Below, one piece after another: positions 54,374-63,150 of a stretch of DNA of 64,000 bases; the stretch's first letter is position 1, and each line of letters opens with the position of its first letter. The position numbers and the translations under genes are program-made. Below the pieces are notes generated by a model. The model saw only the letters and a program-made list of their open reading frames with translations, searched no databases and was not told the DNA's origin. Source of the DNA: Thiodiazotropha sp050291245. Its GTDB lineage: Bacteria; Pseudomonadota; Gammaproteobacteria; Chromatiales; Chromatiaceae. The stretch covers positions 186,001 to 250,000 of the forward strand of contig JBNKJP010000012.1 in assembly GCA_050291245.1 (NCBI GenBank). The letters are read 5' to 3'.

Positions 54374-55597
54374 TCAATCATCGAGCCAGTAAAGATCGTT
54401 ACCGTAGACAAGATTGAATTCGCCTCTGCGTTTTTCATAGAAGAACAGTTCCGTGTGTTTCCAGCCGTTGTCGTGATATAGGGTAATCGAATACTCATTG
54501 ATTTCGTATCGCCCGGTATTCTTCGAACCGTCACGGCGTTTTGAGTGACTCCCACCACCTATATTTGCGCCAATCACGCTTGATGAACCGCTCGTACCCT
54601 GTTTGTCACTGCTACTGAGCACCGTAACCAGTGGTGCCACCTCTCCCCCCGGTCCCGTCTGACCACCACCCATCATGCTGTTGCTGTTCATGGAAAACGA
54701 ACTCATTTCGAAACGGCCATCGTCATAAAAGATGATGTGTTTTTTCCAGGAACCGCTGTATTGACTACCTCCCGCATTGAGGTATTTCCCGGACAAACGG
54801 GCACCAGGCTTCATAACAACCGCCGGTTCGCCACGCAGGTTCAACCATTTCTGTTTGGATTTATTCCAGATCTGATATTTACCACCGTTCTTCCGCCATT
54901 GGGTCCACTTCTTGGGTTGCTGAGATTTCGATACGGACACATTCAACTCATCCGGTGGGATGGTGCAATTTTTATAGGCCGAACCATCCTTGAAAAACAG
55001 ATAGGTATCCACGTCAATCCCACCCCAGATCACATCGATATCACTGAAGACCCAAACCCGTTCGATATCGGACAGCTTAGCACCCTGCCCCGGTGCCACA
55101 CGAACCGTTTGCTTAGCGTCTGATGAGGGTACCTGCTTCAGTGCGAGCTGTTTAGCCTCATCAAGCACCTGGTAGTATTGAAGGCCATATTTCGTCATCA
55201 GCGCTATCTCCTCACTCGACACCATGCGCATGATGTAGGCCTTGCCGCTTTCGAGAAATCCACCCTCGTAGCCAACAGCGTAGGTCACGCCACTGTGTGT
55301 AAAACTGTTCGAAATCGACCAGTTCCGTTTGTCCTGCTTGACCTTCCATGGCAGCAAGGGTTCACCCAGAGCTTTCTGAATCTTCAATGCCTTATCCTTG
55401 AACCAGGACTTAAGAGCATTACCCTTCAATTCATACGGCCCATAGAACCGGTACTCGAAGACCTTACCTGCCGGGAGATCGGTGGGCTGAAAAAGCTGGG
55501 CATCGGGTTGTTCGCTGTGTTTCCAACCACCCAGCGCGTATGTCAGGGATGAGAACAGCAGAAGTGCGATGCAAGACAGAACCCTTTGTGTATGCAT
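54374..55597 (-). CDS. unknown secreted protein with a beta-rich C-terminal domain
   Basis: 407 residues from ATG at 55597 (AGGA 8 nt upstream; longer frame not needed). Signal peptide to about 22. Middle part has Lys/Trp-rich strands (WTQWRKNGGKYQIWNKSKQK). A Gly/Ser/Met-rich loop (near 315-350) precedes a C-terminal domain with NTGRYEINEYSITLYHDNGW, a pattern I have seen in bacterial secreted proteins of unassigned function. No catalytic motif. Convergent with selO, 129 nt away. Confidence 0.65.
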   Translation of the reverse strand: MHTQRVLSCIALLLFSSLTYALGGWKHSEQPDAQLFQPTDLPAGKVFEYRFYGPYELKGNALKSWFKDKALKIQKALGEPLLPWKVKQDKRNWSISNSFTHSGVTYAVGYEGGFLESGKAYIMRMVSSEEIALMTKYGLQYYQVLDEAKQLALKQVPSSDAKQTVRVAPGQGAKLSDIERVWVFSDIDVIWGGIDVDTYLFFKDGSAYKNCTIPPDELNVSVSKSQQPKKWTQWRKNGGKYQIWNKSKQKWLNLRGEPAVVMKPGARLSGKYLNAGGSQYSGSWKKHIIFYDDGRFEMSSFSMNSNSMMGGGQTGPGGEVAPLVTVLSSSDKQGTSGSSSVIGANIGGGSHSKRRDGSKNTGRYEINEYSITLYHDNGWKHTELFFYEKRRGEFNLVYGNDLYWLDD

Positions 55598-55760
55598 TGT
55601 ATGATTCCTTTCAGACACGCCATTTCAGGGTGACCTACATGATTGAGTTGAGTTAACGAATAAAGGATGGCTGTTATTCAGACAGCTTTCATAGAAGCCA
55701 TTTTCTTGATCGCTACAGGTAATTTCAGTCAATACCCATGGATCAGAAATGTTCTCATGA

Positions 55761-56747
55761 TCAGCCATTGATGCCTGCCATACCCCATTCATCGTATCGA
55801 TCGCCCTTGACACGATCCGCCAAGGTATCCAGCGACGTCTTTTCATCATCGGCCAGACTCACATGATAAGCACCAAGGTTGGATTTCAGATTATTCAGTT
55901 TCGTTGTTCCGGTCAGCGCCATCACATGTTCTCCACGACCGATCACCCATGCCAGCGCCACTTGTGCCGGAGTGCAGGATTTTTTTGCCGCAACGGCTTC
56001 AATCTCATCCACCAGCGCCACATTGGCGGAATAAGCCTCACCCTGATAACGCGGCGTGGTCAGGCGCCAGTCACCATCCGCCGGCTTCTGGGTTTTAAAG
56101 CGGCCCGTCAGCATACCTCTCCCAAGGGGTGAATAAGCCACCAGGGTTGCGCCGGCACCGAGACAGGCGGGGATGACATCAGATTCGATATCCCGGCTGA
56201 ACAGTGAGTACTCAGATTGCACCGCCGCAATCGGGTGTACCTTGGCGGCGCGACGGATGGTATCACCCGAAGCCTCTGACAAACCGATATAGCGCACTTT
56301 ACCTTCGCTCACCAATTCAGCCATTGCAGCGACGGTCTCCTCAATAGGGATCGTCGGATCGACACGGTGCAGGTAATACAGATCGATGACATCGGTACAC
56401 AAACGTTTCAGTGACCCCTCAATCGAGCGCCGGCAATTCTTCCTTGAACCGTCCAATCCAATAAATTCACCGGTCTCATGATTTCTGGTCGGACCGAACT
56501 TTGTGGCGAGAAACACCTGTTCACGACGATTCACGAAAGCCTTTCCAAGGAGGCTTTCATTGGCACTACCCACTCCGTACATCTCCGCCGTATCGAAGTG
56601 CTCGATTCCAAGGTCTATCGCTTCGTGCAGTAATCTGATTGCAGCAGACTCCTCAGTGGGCGGACCGTAAAATTCTGACAATCCCATGCAGCCAAGACCT
56701 ATTGTAGGCAGTTGCCTTTGGGTAGTACCAAGGGTTCTTTTTTGCAT
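55761..56747 (-). CDS. aldo/keto reductase
   Basis: 328 residues from ATG at 56747 (AGGAG 10 nt upstream). Catalytic tetrad Asp52, Tyr57, Lys83 and His127; NADPH-binding AYSPLGRGMLTGRF and the C-terminal ALTGTTKLNNLKSNLGA. Looks like the AKR13/YakC type of NADPH aldehyde/ketone reductases; substrate unknown. The 539-nt gap upstream probably holds its promoter. Confidence 0.9.
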   Translation of the reverse strand: MQKRTLGTTQRQLPTIGLGCMGLSEFYGPPTEESAAIRLLHEAIDLGIEHFDTAEMYGVGSANESLLGKAFVNRREQVFLATKFGPTRNHETGEFIGLDGSRKNCRRSIEGSLKRLCTDVIDLYYLHRVDPTIPIEETVAAMAELVSEGKVRYIGLSEASGDTIRRAAKVHPIAAVQSEYSLFSRDIESDVIPACLGAGATLVAYSPLGRGMLTGRFKTQKPADGDWRLTTPRYQGEAYSANVALVDEIEAVAAKKSCTPAQVALAWVIGRGEHVMALTGTTKLNNLKSNLGAYHVSLADDEKTSLDTLADRVKGDRYDEWGMAGING

Positions 56748-57286
56748 TGACGCAGTGCTCCTCAAGGAATGTTCGTAGCACCCATTGAGGCGCTCACTAT
56801 TTTGTAGATATCGCGAGAATACTTCAAACGTATTCACTCAAGTTTAACAATCCAACTTCGGCCCCGAAACTCAAGTGTAGTACGTTATAGACCATTCAAA
56901 AAATATCATTCATTTCGCTTGATTGACGTACAGTATAGTGCTAAATTTCTATCTCAGGATTTTGTTTCACCAAATAACACGGATGTTAGGTCAATGCGGA
57001 ATTCGAATCACTCCATTTCAAGGTTTCTATTCCCCCTCTTGTTCACCTCCACAGAGACGACAAGGCGATTCCGAGTCTCAACTAAAATGGTTCTGCACTA
57101 ACCCTGCGTCACTGGCTAACAGTGCTTTAGTTTTTCATCTCGGCGACAGGTACGCCTATATCCGGTTTCCTGAAGAGAGATAACGTGCACTTTGCCTGAG
57201 GGTAAAGGTTCCATGAACTTACGCCCTATAGTGTCGGGCAGCTTGCCGCTATTCAATCAACCACAATTCAATACAAGGAATGTATT
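56748..57286. other. AT-rich intergenic region without a supported gene
   Basis: 539 nt between the divergent aldo/keto reductase and the cytochrome gene. More AT-rich than its surroundings. Two short open frames near 56919-57183 lack ribosome-binding sites and have a composition unlike genes. No repeat or tRNA seen; the cytochrome RBS (AAGGAA) is at the end. Confidence 0.45.
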
Positions 57287-58441
57287 ATGAAACCCATCTC
57301 AGTGATGAAATCAATCTTTGCTTTGTCAGTCTGTAGTTATTCCGCAATCGCAGCCTCAGACACGGACACTCAGTCCGATCCCTCACACTTGAACAGAGAT
57401 CCCGGTAGGTCATGGTATGAGCTATTGGATACCACGACTGCGATGAATCATCCTGACAGATATGCCTGGCAACTTTTTGTTGCGCTGAACTGGCCAGTAT
57501 CTGCCGAAAGCTGCAGGCCCGATCATCGAAAATCTCTGGGAGATCCCGGTATGACGACCTGGGAGAGCTGGATAGCCAAAGAACAGGTCTTTCTCCCATC
57601 GGCTGCCGAACCGGAAAAATGGCGTGAAAACTGCACCAATGGCTCCGACGCGGGTTTGCCCATAGGCCCATACAGCACAGGCACGAATGAAACCGTCAAA
57701 CTGAATTACCTCACTTATAACTACATACGAGACAACAGACTCTATAGCCTGGATGAGCAGGAACGCTTGGCACGGACCGGTGTTCGGGATCTTGAGTTCC
57801 CCCTTGGATCGAAAGAGATCAAGGCGTATTGGGTCAACATCACCGAGGCCGACAAGCCCAGATACCATTGGGTAGAAACACAAACAGACGGTGTGACAAC
57901 CATCTATGGCCTGAGTGCACTTCACATCATGTCCAAAGAGAACCCAACCTGGTTCTGGTCAACCTTTGAGCATGTGGACAACGAGTATATATGGCCTAGC
58001 GTTTACCCCGAGGCATTTCGTGGCTGGGTCGTTCCATCCCGGGATTCAGCGGCATGTCCTGAGGACAATCTGTCCTGTAACAGGATACCCAACGGATTCG
58101 GACTCGCGGGAACCAAGTGGGAAAACTACCGCCTTCGCGGTACCCAGATTGATTGGGTCGACAACCGGGGCAACCCCACGATCCTGACAAATTCACAGAT
58201 TGAGGGCAGACAAGACCAGGAGAGTATGTCCTGCCTGACCTGTCATGCCCTGGCCGTCAAAGGCACGAGCGGAGAAGCCATGCCGATCCCTTTGATTACC
58301 GGTGAATTCAATGATGAGGGACATCCCCTGGGTTATGTTGGCACGCCAAAGCAGGCACTTTTTACCGATGAAAATGGTGAGCCAATACCCTATCTCGGCC
58401 TCGATTATGTCTGGTCCCTTCGGCATGCAGAACGGGAGTAA
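57287..58441 (+). CDS. large monoheme c-type cytochrome-like exported protein
   Basis: 384 residues: signal peptide to about 22 (IAAS), a large globular body (WQLFVALNWPVSAESCRPDH near 61, WFWSTFEHVDNEYIWPSVYP near 222) and one heme motif CLTCH at 316-320 close to the C-terminus. Trp-rich. The family occurs in various proteobacteria as uncharacterised exported cytochromes, often beside oxidoreductases. Heme ligands beyond His320 are not evident. Stand-alone gene in the window. Confidence 0.78.
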   Translation: MKPISVMKSIFALSVCSYSAIAASDTDTQSDPSHLNRDPGRSWYELLDTTTAMNHPDRYAWQLFVALNWPVSAESCRPDHRKSLGDPGMTTWESWIAKEQVFLPSAAEPEKWRENCTNGSDAGLPIGPYSTGTNETVKLNYLTYNYIRDNRLYSLDEQERLARTGVRDLEFPLGSKEIKAYWVNITEADKPRYHWVETQTDGVTTIYGLSALHIMSKENPTWFWSTFEHVDNEYIWPSVYPEAFRGWVVPSRDSAACPEDNLSCNRIPNGFGLAGTKWENYRLRGTQIDWVDNRGNPTILTNSQIEGRQDQESMSCLTCHALAVKGTSGEAMPIPLITGEFNDEGHPLGYVGTPKQALFTDENGEPIPYLGLDYVWSLRHAERE

Positions 58442-58473
58442 TGCATTTTACAGTACTTCTCATTCTGAAGGAT

Positions 58474-58505
58474 CCCGGATTACGCTTCGCTCCATCCGGG
58501 CTACG
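58474..58505. repeat. CCCGGAT...ATCCGGG inverted repeat (GTAGCCCGGAT-type)
   Basis: 32-nt hairpin-forming repeat (CCCGGATTACGCTTCGCTCC followed by ATCCGGGCTACG) just after the cytochrome gene. This short repeat is widespread in intergenic regions of beta- and gammaproteobacteria and may terminate transcription or stabilise mRNA. Confidence 0.75.
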
Positions 58506-58537
58506 TCGGGCTAATGCCAATGGTACTTTACTTATAC

Positions 58538-58570
58538 CGTCATCCCGGCGCATGCCGGGATCCTGAATGC
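58538..58570. repeat. palindromic intergenic repeat, copy C (single arm)
   Basis: One arm of the repeat family (CGTCATCCCGGCGCATGCCG then GGATCCTGAA), 33 nt after the preceding repeat. The 222-nt gap before the GST gene holds only these repeats. Confidence 0.7.
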
Positions 58571-58663
58571 CTGACGGTATGATATTTCTCGATGCCAACC
58601 TTAGGTCCATATCCAGTATGTCCATGCATCACACATGTTCCGTACTGCAACGATCCTGTAGGT

Positions 58664-59263
58664 TCACTCGAGCATGGCACACCAGCCCGGCAGTTCCTCA
58701 AAACGCTTTAGCCAATTCCTGATCGCTGGATAGGGTTCCAGGCTAAAGCGCCCCTCCTCCGCCAATGCCGTATAGGGGTAGCAGGCTACGTCCGCAAGGG
58801 TCGGATGATCCAGCGCGAGCCAATCGTGATCCGTGAGCCGTTGTTCCATGGCCTCGACCCCGGGACGCGCATCCTGGTGACACAGATCGAGGTCGAAGGG
58901 CCTATTGAGCACCACCGCCGCGCGAGCCCGTGCCAAGCCGTAGAGTAACTCGTTTTCGGACACAGCCAGCCATTGCATCACCCGAGCCAACGACAAAGGT
59001 TCGTTTGGCAACCATACGTCATCACCGAATTTCCGTCCCAGATAGACGAGGATCGCCAACGAATCCCAAATGATCTCGTGACCATCGAGGAACACCGGAA
59101 TCTGACCCCGGGGATTGAGGCGTTTGAACTCAGGGGTGAGGGTTTCCCCCTTTCGGACGTCAGTCGTCACCCGTGAGTAATCAAGATTCAACAGTGAGAG
59201 CAAAAGGCGCACTTTGTAGCAGTTGCCGGATAGGGGCAGGTCATAAAGTGTCAGAGTTGTCAT
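58664..59263 (-). CDS. glutathione S-transferase family protein
   Basis: 199 residues. N-terminal thioredoxin fold (LTLYDLPLSGNCYKVRLLLS, with SGNC region for glutathione, and GQIPVFLDGHEIIWDSLAIL containing the cis-Pro) and an all-helical C-terminal domain. The small theta/beta-like subclass is typical of proteobacteria. Two genes away from gshA at 9.3 kb functionally, not physically. Same strand as, and 23 nt downstream of, the tautomerase. Confidence 0.9.
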   Translation of the reverse strand: MTTLTLYDLPLSGNCYKVRLLLSLLNLDYSRVTTDVRKGETLTPEFKRLNPRGQIPVFLDGHEIIWDSLAILVYLGRKFGDDVWLPNEPLSLARVMQWLAVSENELLYGLARARAAVVLNRPFDLDLCHQDARPGVEAMEQRLTDHDWLALDHPTLADVACYPYTALAEEGRFSLEPYPAIRNWLKRFEELPGWCAMLE

Positions 59264-59286
59264 AGTCCCTCCTTCAGGTTCGTTGC

Positions 59287-59673
59287 TCAGGCTTGCGTCA
59301 ACTGCCGGTCACGCTGAGTGCGTCCGGAATATCCCCAATTCTCCGCCGCCACTTCATGAATCACGGTATAGCTTGCTTCGGTGAGAACACCCAGGGTATC
59401 CAGCAGAATTTTCCACACCTGCCGAATCAGAGCCGCTTTTTCATCCTGGCTGTTACTGCCTGCGGTGATTTTGATCTCTACATAAGCAGTGGGTCGCGTA
59501 CAGGGAGCGTCACCGACGGTCCATACCAGAGGAGGTTCACTACTGATGTGCACAGCGGTCACAGCGCCTCGTTTTCCCATGATCTGAACCATGGCCTGAG
59601 TCATCTCACGAGCCAGGGATTCCGCCTGGGACTGCGTTGGTGTGGGGTAAATGTCGAGTTTGATGTAAGGCAT
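59287..59673 (-). CDS. tautomerase-superfamily protein
   Basis: 128 residues; begins MPYIKLDIYPTPTQ, so Pro1 of the mature chain would be the catalytic base after Met removal. 4-oxalocrotonate-tautomerase-like fold in a long form with two beta-alpha-beta units. Substrate unknown. Cotranscribed with the GST, and divergent from a LysR gene that likely controls both. Confidence 0.82.
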   Translation of the reverse strand: MPYIKLDIYPTPTQSQAESLAREMTQAMVQIMGKRGAVTAVHISSEPPLVWTVGDAPCTRPTAYVEIKITAGSNSQDEKAALIRQVWKILLDTLGVLTEASYTVIHEVAAENWGYSGRTQRDRQLTQA

Positions 59674-59736
59674 ATCGAGGCTCCTTGACGTGGTTCGATA
59701 AAAGCCTAGACTTCCGGAATAAATTTGAGAAACGAA

Positions 59737-59748
59737 TTATTCGAATAA
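59737..59748. promoter_or_regulatory. candidate operator palindrome for the LysR gene
   Basis: TTATTCGAATAA, a perfect 12-nt palindrome in the 89-nt gap between the tautomerase and LysR start codons. Suits a LysR binding site for divergent control. Confidence 0.4.
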
Positions 59749-59762
59749 CTTTTATCCATTTT

Positions 59763-60635
59763 ATGAATAAATTACCCCCTAACCTCGAACTGGAGCTCTT
59801 ACGCACCTTCGTCGCTGTGGTGGATGGCGGCGGTTTCACCCGTGCCGCTGAGCGGTTGCACCGAACCCAGTCCACCGTCAGTCAACAGTTAAAACGTCTG
59901 GAGGAGCGTCTGGCCGTGCCCCTGCTTGAGCGCAACACTCGCAACTTCAGCCTCACCGAGCAGGGGGAACTACTGCTCGGATACGCTCGGCGGATGCTGG
60001 TGCTGAATGATGAAGCCTGGTCCGCCCTTAGCGAGACCCATCGCCAGGGAACAGTGCGCCTCGGCTCCGCGCAGGAGCTTGCCGATGGCGGGCTGGCAGA
60101 CATTCTGGCGCATTTTTCCCGACTCTATCCGGGGGTCTCCCTGGAGGTGTTGGTCGACGCCAATATCAAACTGCAGAAGAGGGTGGAACTTGGCGAACTG
60201 GATCTGGCGGTGATTTTCCAGGAACCTGGACAACAGCCACTTTCGGGTATCGGATGCGAGGTCATCGATCGCCTGAAACGGGTCTGGGTGGCATCACCGG
60301 ATCAGACGTTCCCGGAGGATCAACCCTTGCCGCTGGTACTGGCCAACGCCCCCTGCATCTTCCGCAATTCGGTTTTGAACGCGCTGGACAGGATCGGCCG
60401 GTCCTGGCGAATCGTCCTCTCCACACCGAGCCTGTCCGGAATGCGGGCAGCGGTACGCGCCGGTCTCGGAGTGGGTGTTCGTACCGAGCGTTGGCTGGAG
60501 ACGGATTTGCGAACACTGACTACCCCCTTGCCGCCCCTGCCGGATGTGGAATTGGTCATGCTGATTTCAGCCAATGCCGGCGAGTGGGTGGTTGATCGAC
60601 TGCATCAGGCGCTGATCTCCGCACTGGCGCGTTAG
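59763..60635 (+). CDS. LysR-family transcriptional regulator
   Basis: 290 residues from ATG at 59763. N-terminal HTH (TRAAERLHRTQSTVSQQLKR at about 31-50), effector domain with LSGMRAAVRAGLGVGVRTER. Divergent from tautomerase-GST, which are its likely targets. Longer frame upstream would include the operator palindrome. Effector not predictable. Confidence 0.9.
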   Translation: MNKLPPNLELELLRTFVAVVDGGGFTRAAERLHRTQSTVSQQLKRLEERLAVPLLERNTRNFSLTEQGELLLGYARRMLVLNDEAWSALSETHRQGTVRLGSAQELADGGLADILAHFSRLYPGVSLEVLVDANIKLQKRVELGELDLAVIFQEPGQQPLSGIGCEVIDRLKRVWVASPDQTFPEDQPLPLVLANAPCIFRNSVLNALDRIGRSWRIVLSTPSLSGMRAAVRAGLGVGVRTERWLETDLRTLTTPLPPLPDVELVMLISANAGEWVVDRLHQALISALAR

Positions 60636-60657
60636 GACCTCAGACAACAGGTTTGGA

Positions 60658-62082
60658 TCAGCACAACAACTCGCCCAACTGCTTCCCGAGGATTGAAAAG
60701 CCTTTTGCCATCGCCTCGTAGCCAACCTGGCCGAAGTTGAGTCGAATAAAGGAACGGTATTTGCCACTGGAAGAAAACAACGGGCCCGGCGCAATACTCA
60801 GTCCGGACTGCATGGCCCGGTGGTAGAGTTGCATCGCATCGGTGCCCGCAGGCAGTTCGATCCAGGCGATAAAGCCCCCTTCCGGCGAGGTGATGCGGCA
60901 ACCCTCGGGTAACATCCGGTGGGCCAACTCAAGAAACCGGTCACGCCGCTCCCGGTAGACCTTGCGCAAGGTTCGCAGATGACGATCATGGCCGCCGGAT
61001 TCCAGATACTCCGCCGCCGCATAAGCAGGCAGTGTGGCGCTGGCCATGCTGCTGACCAGTTTCAGATGCACGACCTTATCCCGGTATCGACCGGGAATCG
61101 CCCAACCGATCCGCAAGCCCGGATCCAGGGTTTTGGAGAGGGAGGAACAGAGCAGCACCTGAGCGCTGCGATCCCAGGCCTTGGCCGCCCTGGGTCGATT
61201 GCCCTCGTAGTTGAGATCCGCATAGACGTCATCCTCGATCAACGGTACCCCCGCGGACTCGAGCAGCGCCACCAGTTCGCCCTTGCGCGTATCGGACATG
61301 CAGTAACCCAGGGGATTGCTGAAATTCGGGGTCAGCAACAGTGCCTTGAGGGGCCACTGTTCCAGGGCCAGACGCAAAGCGTCCAGGCTGATCCCATAAC
61401 GCGGATCCGTGGGTATCTCCAGCGCCTTGAGACCCAGGGATTCGATCGCCTGCAGGGTGCCGAAAAAGGCCGGTGATTCGATGGCCACGGTATCTCCCGC
61501 TTCGGCCACCGCCCGCAGACACAACACCAACGCCTCCTGACAGCCGTTGGTCACCACGATATCCTCCGGAGAACAAGCCACCCCGGCATCCACCGCTCGC
61601 CGGGCGATCTGCAGCCGCAATGCATCGTTGCCTGGAGGCATGTCGTAATCCCGCAAACGCGGATCGGCGCGCCGGGCCAGACGGGCGAGAATGCGGTGCA
61701 GCTGGTTCACGGCGGGGAAATCGGTTCGCGGCAAAGCGGTACCCATCTGAATCACCCCCGGGGAGCGATAGGCCTGAACCACCTGCAACGCCACCTCACT
61801 CACCGTGACCGGTACCGGATAGGCTTCGGGCCGGCTCATGGCCGGAGCCGGAGGCCGGCGTACCGGCGCGCGAACATAGAACCCGGACTGGGGGCGCGGT
61901 TCGATCAGACGCTCATCCTGTAACAGGCCGTAACCCTGAACCACCGTGGAGATACTCACACCCAGACGACGGCTGAGGTTTCTTACCGAGGGAATACGCT
62001 CTCCGGGACGCAGCACCCCCCGGCGCACCTGATCACGGATGTGCGACGCCACCTGCTCGTATCTGAGCCCTTCATCATCCAT
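60658..62082 (-). CDS. MocR-type regulator (GntR HTH fused to class I aminotransferase)
   Basis: 474 residues. N-terminal GntR winged helix (about 8-75: ASHIRDQVRRGVLRPGERIP, then SVRNLSRRLGVSISTVVQGY), linker, and fold-type I PLP domain (about 100-470) with the PLP-Lys in CSSLSKTLDPGLRIGW. MocR regulators usually control an adjacent PLP or vitamin-B6-linked gene. Divergent from an operon encoding a class IV aminotransferase, with a multi-half-site operator between. Confidence 0.93.
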   Translation of the reverse strand: MDDEGLRYEQVASHIRDQVRRGVLRPGERIPSVRNLSRRLGVSISTVVQGYGLLQDERLIEPRPQSGFYVRAPVRRPPAPAMSRPEAYPVPVTVSEVALQVVQAYRSPGVIQMGTALPRTDFPAVNQLHRILARLARRADPRLRDYDMPPGNDALRLQIARRAVDAGVACSPEDIVVTNGCQEALVLCLRAVAEAGDTVAIESPAFFGTLQAIESLGLKALEIPTDPRYGISLDALRLALEQWPLKALLLTPNFSNPLGYCMSDTRKGELVALLESAGVPLIEDDVYADLNYEGNRPRAAKAWDRSAQVLLCSSLSKTLDPGLRIGWAIPGRYRDKVVHLKLVSSMASATLPAYAAAEYLESGGHDRHLRTLRKVYRERRDRFLELAHRMLPEGCRITSPEGGFIAWIELPAGTDAMQLYHRAMQSGLSIAPGPLFSSSGKYRSFIRLNFGQVGYEAMAKGFSILGKQLGELLC

Positions 62083-62149
62083 ACAGTTGACCCTCCACCG
62101 ATCAGGTACAGTTGGATAGCTTGCAAAACTGTACCGTATATCTTAATTC
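62082..62149. promoter_or_regulatory. operator with three TACAGTT half-sites and promoter of the aminotransferase operon
   Basis: Inverted repeat GGTACAGTT (62105-62113) / AACTGTACC (62127-62135), perfect 9-bp arms with a 13-nt centre (22 bp centre to centre). A third site, TACAGTTG at 62082-62089, repeats directly the one at 62107-62114 (25 bp apart) and overlaps the MocR start codon. A plus-strand promoter candidate TTGCAA (62121-62126), 17 nt, TAATTC (62144-62149) straddles the right half-site. Confidence 0.72.
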
Positions 62150-62229
62150 CTGTCTGCATCTGTATTGGTTGACGTTTCGAAGGATAGACTGATACGACCG
62201 AATGTGACCACCCAAAGGAGACCCACCCC

Positions 62230-63150
62230 ATGACCGAACCGGTTTACTGGCTCAATGGCCGTTGCCTGCCAGCCTCACAGGCTGCCCTGCCCCTGAATGA
62301 TCATGGGGTGCTATATGGAGACGGGATCTTCGAAGGCATCCGTTTCTATCACCGCAGGCCTTTTCAACTGGAACGGCATCTGCAGCGTTTACAACTCTCG
62401 GCCCGGGTGCTGATGCTCAGTCTGCCCTACTCTATGACGCAAATCACCGGGGCCATTGATGAGGTGATCGCGGCCTTTGACGAGGCCGAAGGTTATATCC
62501 GGCTGGTGGTGACCCGAGGTGCCGGCAGCCTGGGTCTCGATCCCGCTCGTTGCGAGCACCCAAACCTGTTTATCCTGACAGAGCAACTGGCCCTGGTCAG
62601 CGAGGCCAAACGCCGAACCGGGATCGACCTGATCACCGCCTCGACTCGACGTCCGGGACCCGATGTGCTTGATCCCCGCGTCAAGAGCCTCAACTACCTC
62701 AACAATATCATGGCCCGACTTGAAGCACGCCAGGCGGGCGTGGATGAAGCGCTGATGCTCAACGGTGAAGGCCATGTTGCGGAAGCCAGCGCGGAAAACC
62801 TGTTCGTCGTGCAAAACGGTATGGTCAGCACCCCTCCGGTCAGCGATGGCGCACTGCAAGGTATCACCCGCGGTACCCTATTGAAGCTGGGCCAGGAAAC
62901 GGGTCTTGCGATGACCGAACGATCCCTGACCCGGTATGATATCTATACTGCGGATGAGTGCTTTCTGAGCGGCACCGGAGCCGGTATTATTCCGGTACGT
63001 TCCCTGGACGGACGCCCGCTGGCTCAGTCCCCGGGCCCGATCACCCAGCGTTTGGCCTCGGCCTACCGGCAACGGATTGAGCAGCAGACCCTGGGTGCCG
63101 CCACACCCTCATCCCTTGTAATCCCAAAGAGGTCCATGGATCATGTGTGA
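62230..63150 (+). CDS. class IV aminotransferase (IlvE/DAAT/ADCL-like)
   Basis: 306 residues. Fold-type IV PLP enzyme: PLP-Lys152 in RVKSLNYLNNIMARLEA, phosphate region GEGHVAEASAENLFVV and SDGALQGITRGTLL; N-terminal PLNDHGVLYGDGIFEGIRFY. Such sequences cover branched-chain, D-amino-acid and aminodeoxychorismate activities; the motif set does not decide. GGAG about 11 nt upstream. It overlaps the PhzF gene by 8 nt, so the genes are translationally coupled. Confidence 0.88.
   Translation: MTEPVYWLNGRCLPASQAALPLNDHGVLYGDGIFEGIRFYHRRPFQLERHLQRLQLSARVLMLSLPYSMTQITGAIDEVIAAFDEAEGYIRLVVTRGAGSLGLDPARCEHPNLFILTEQLALVSEAKRRTGIDLITASTRRPGPDVLDPRVKSLNYLNNIMARLEARQAGVDEALMLNGEGHVAEASAENLFVVQNGMVSTPPVSDGALQGITRGTLLKLGQETGLAMTERSLTRYDIYTADECFLSGTGAGIIPVRSLDGRPLAQSPGPITQRLASAYRQRIEQQTLGAATPSSLVIPKRSMDHV

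Noticed and set aside
56919..57183. Short plus-strand frames in the AT-rich gap
   Set aside because: Overlap each other, lack RBS and have improbable amino-acid composition.
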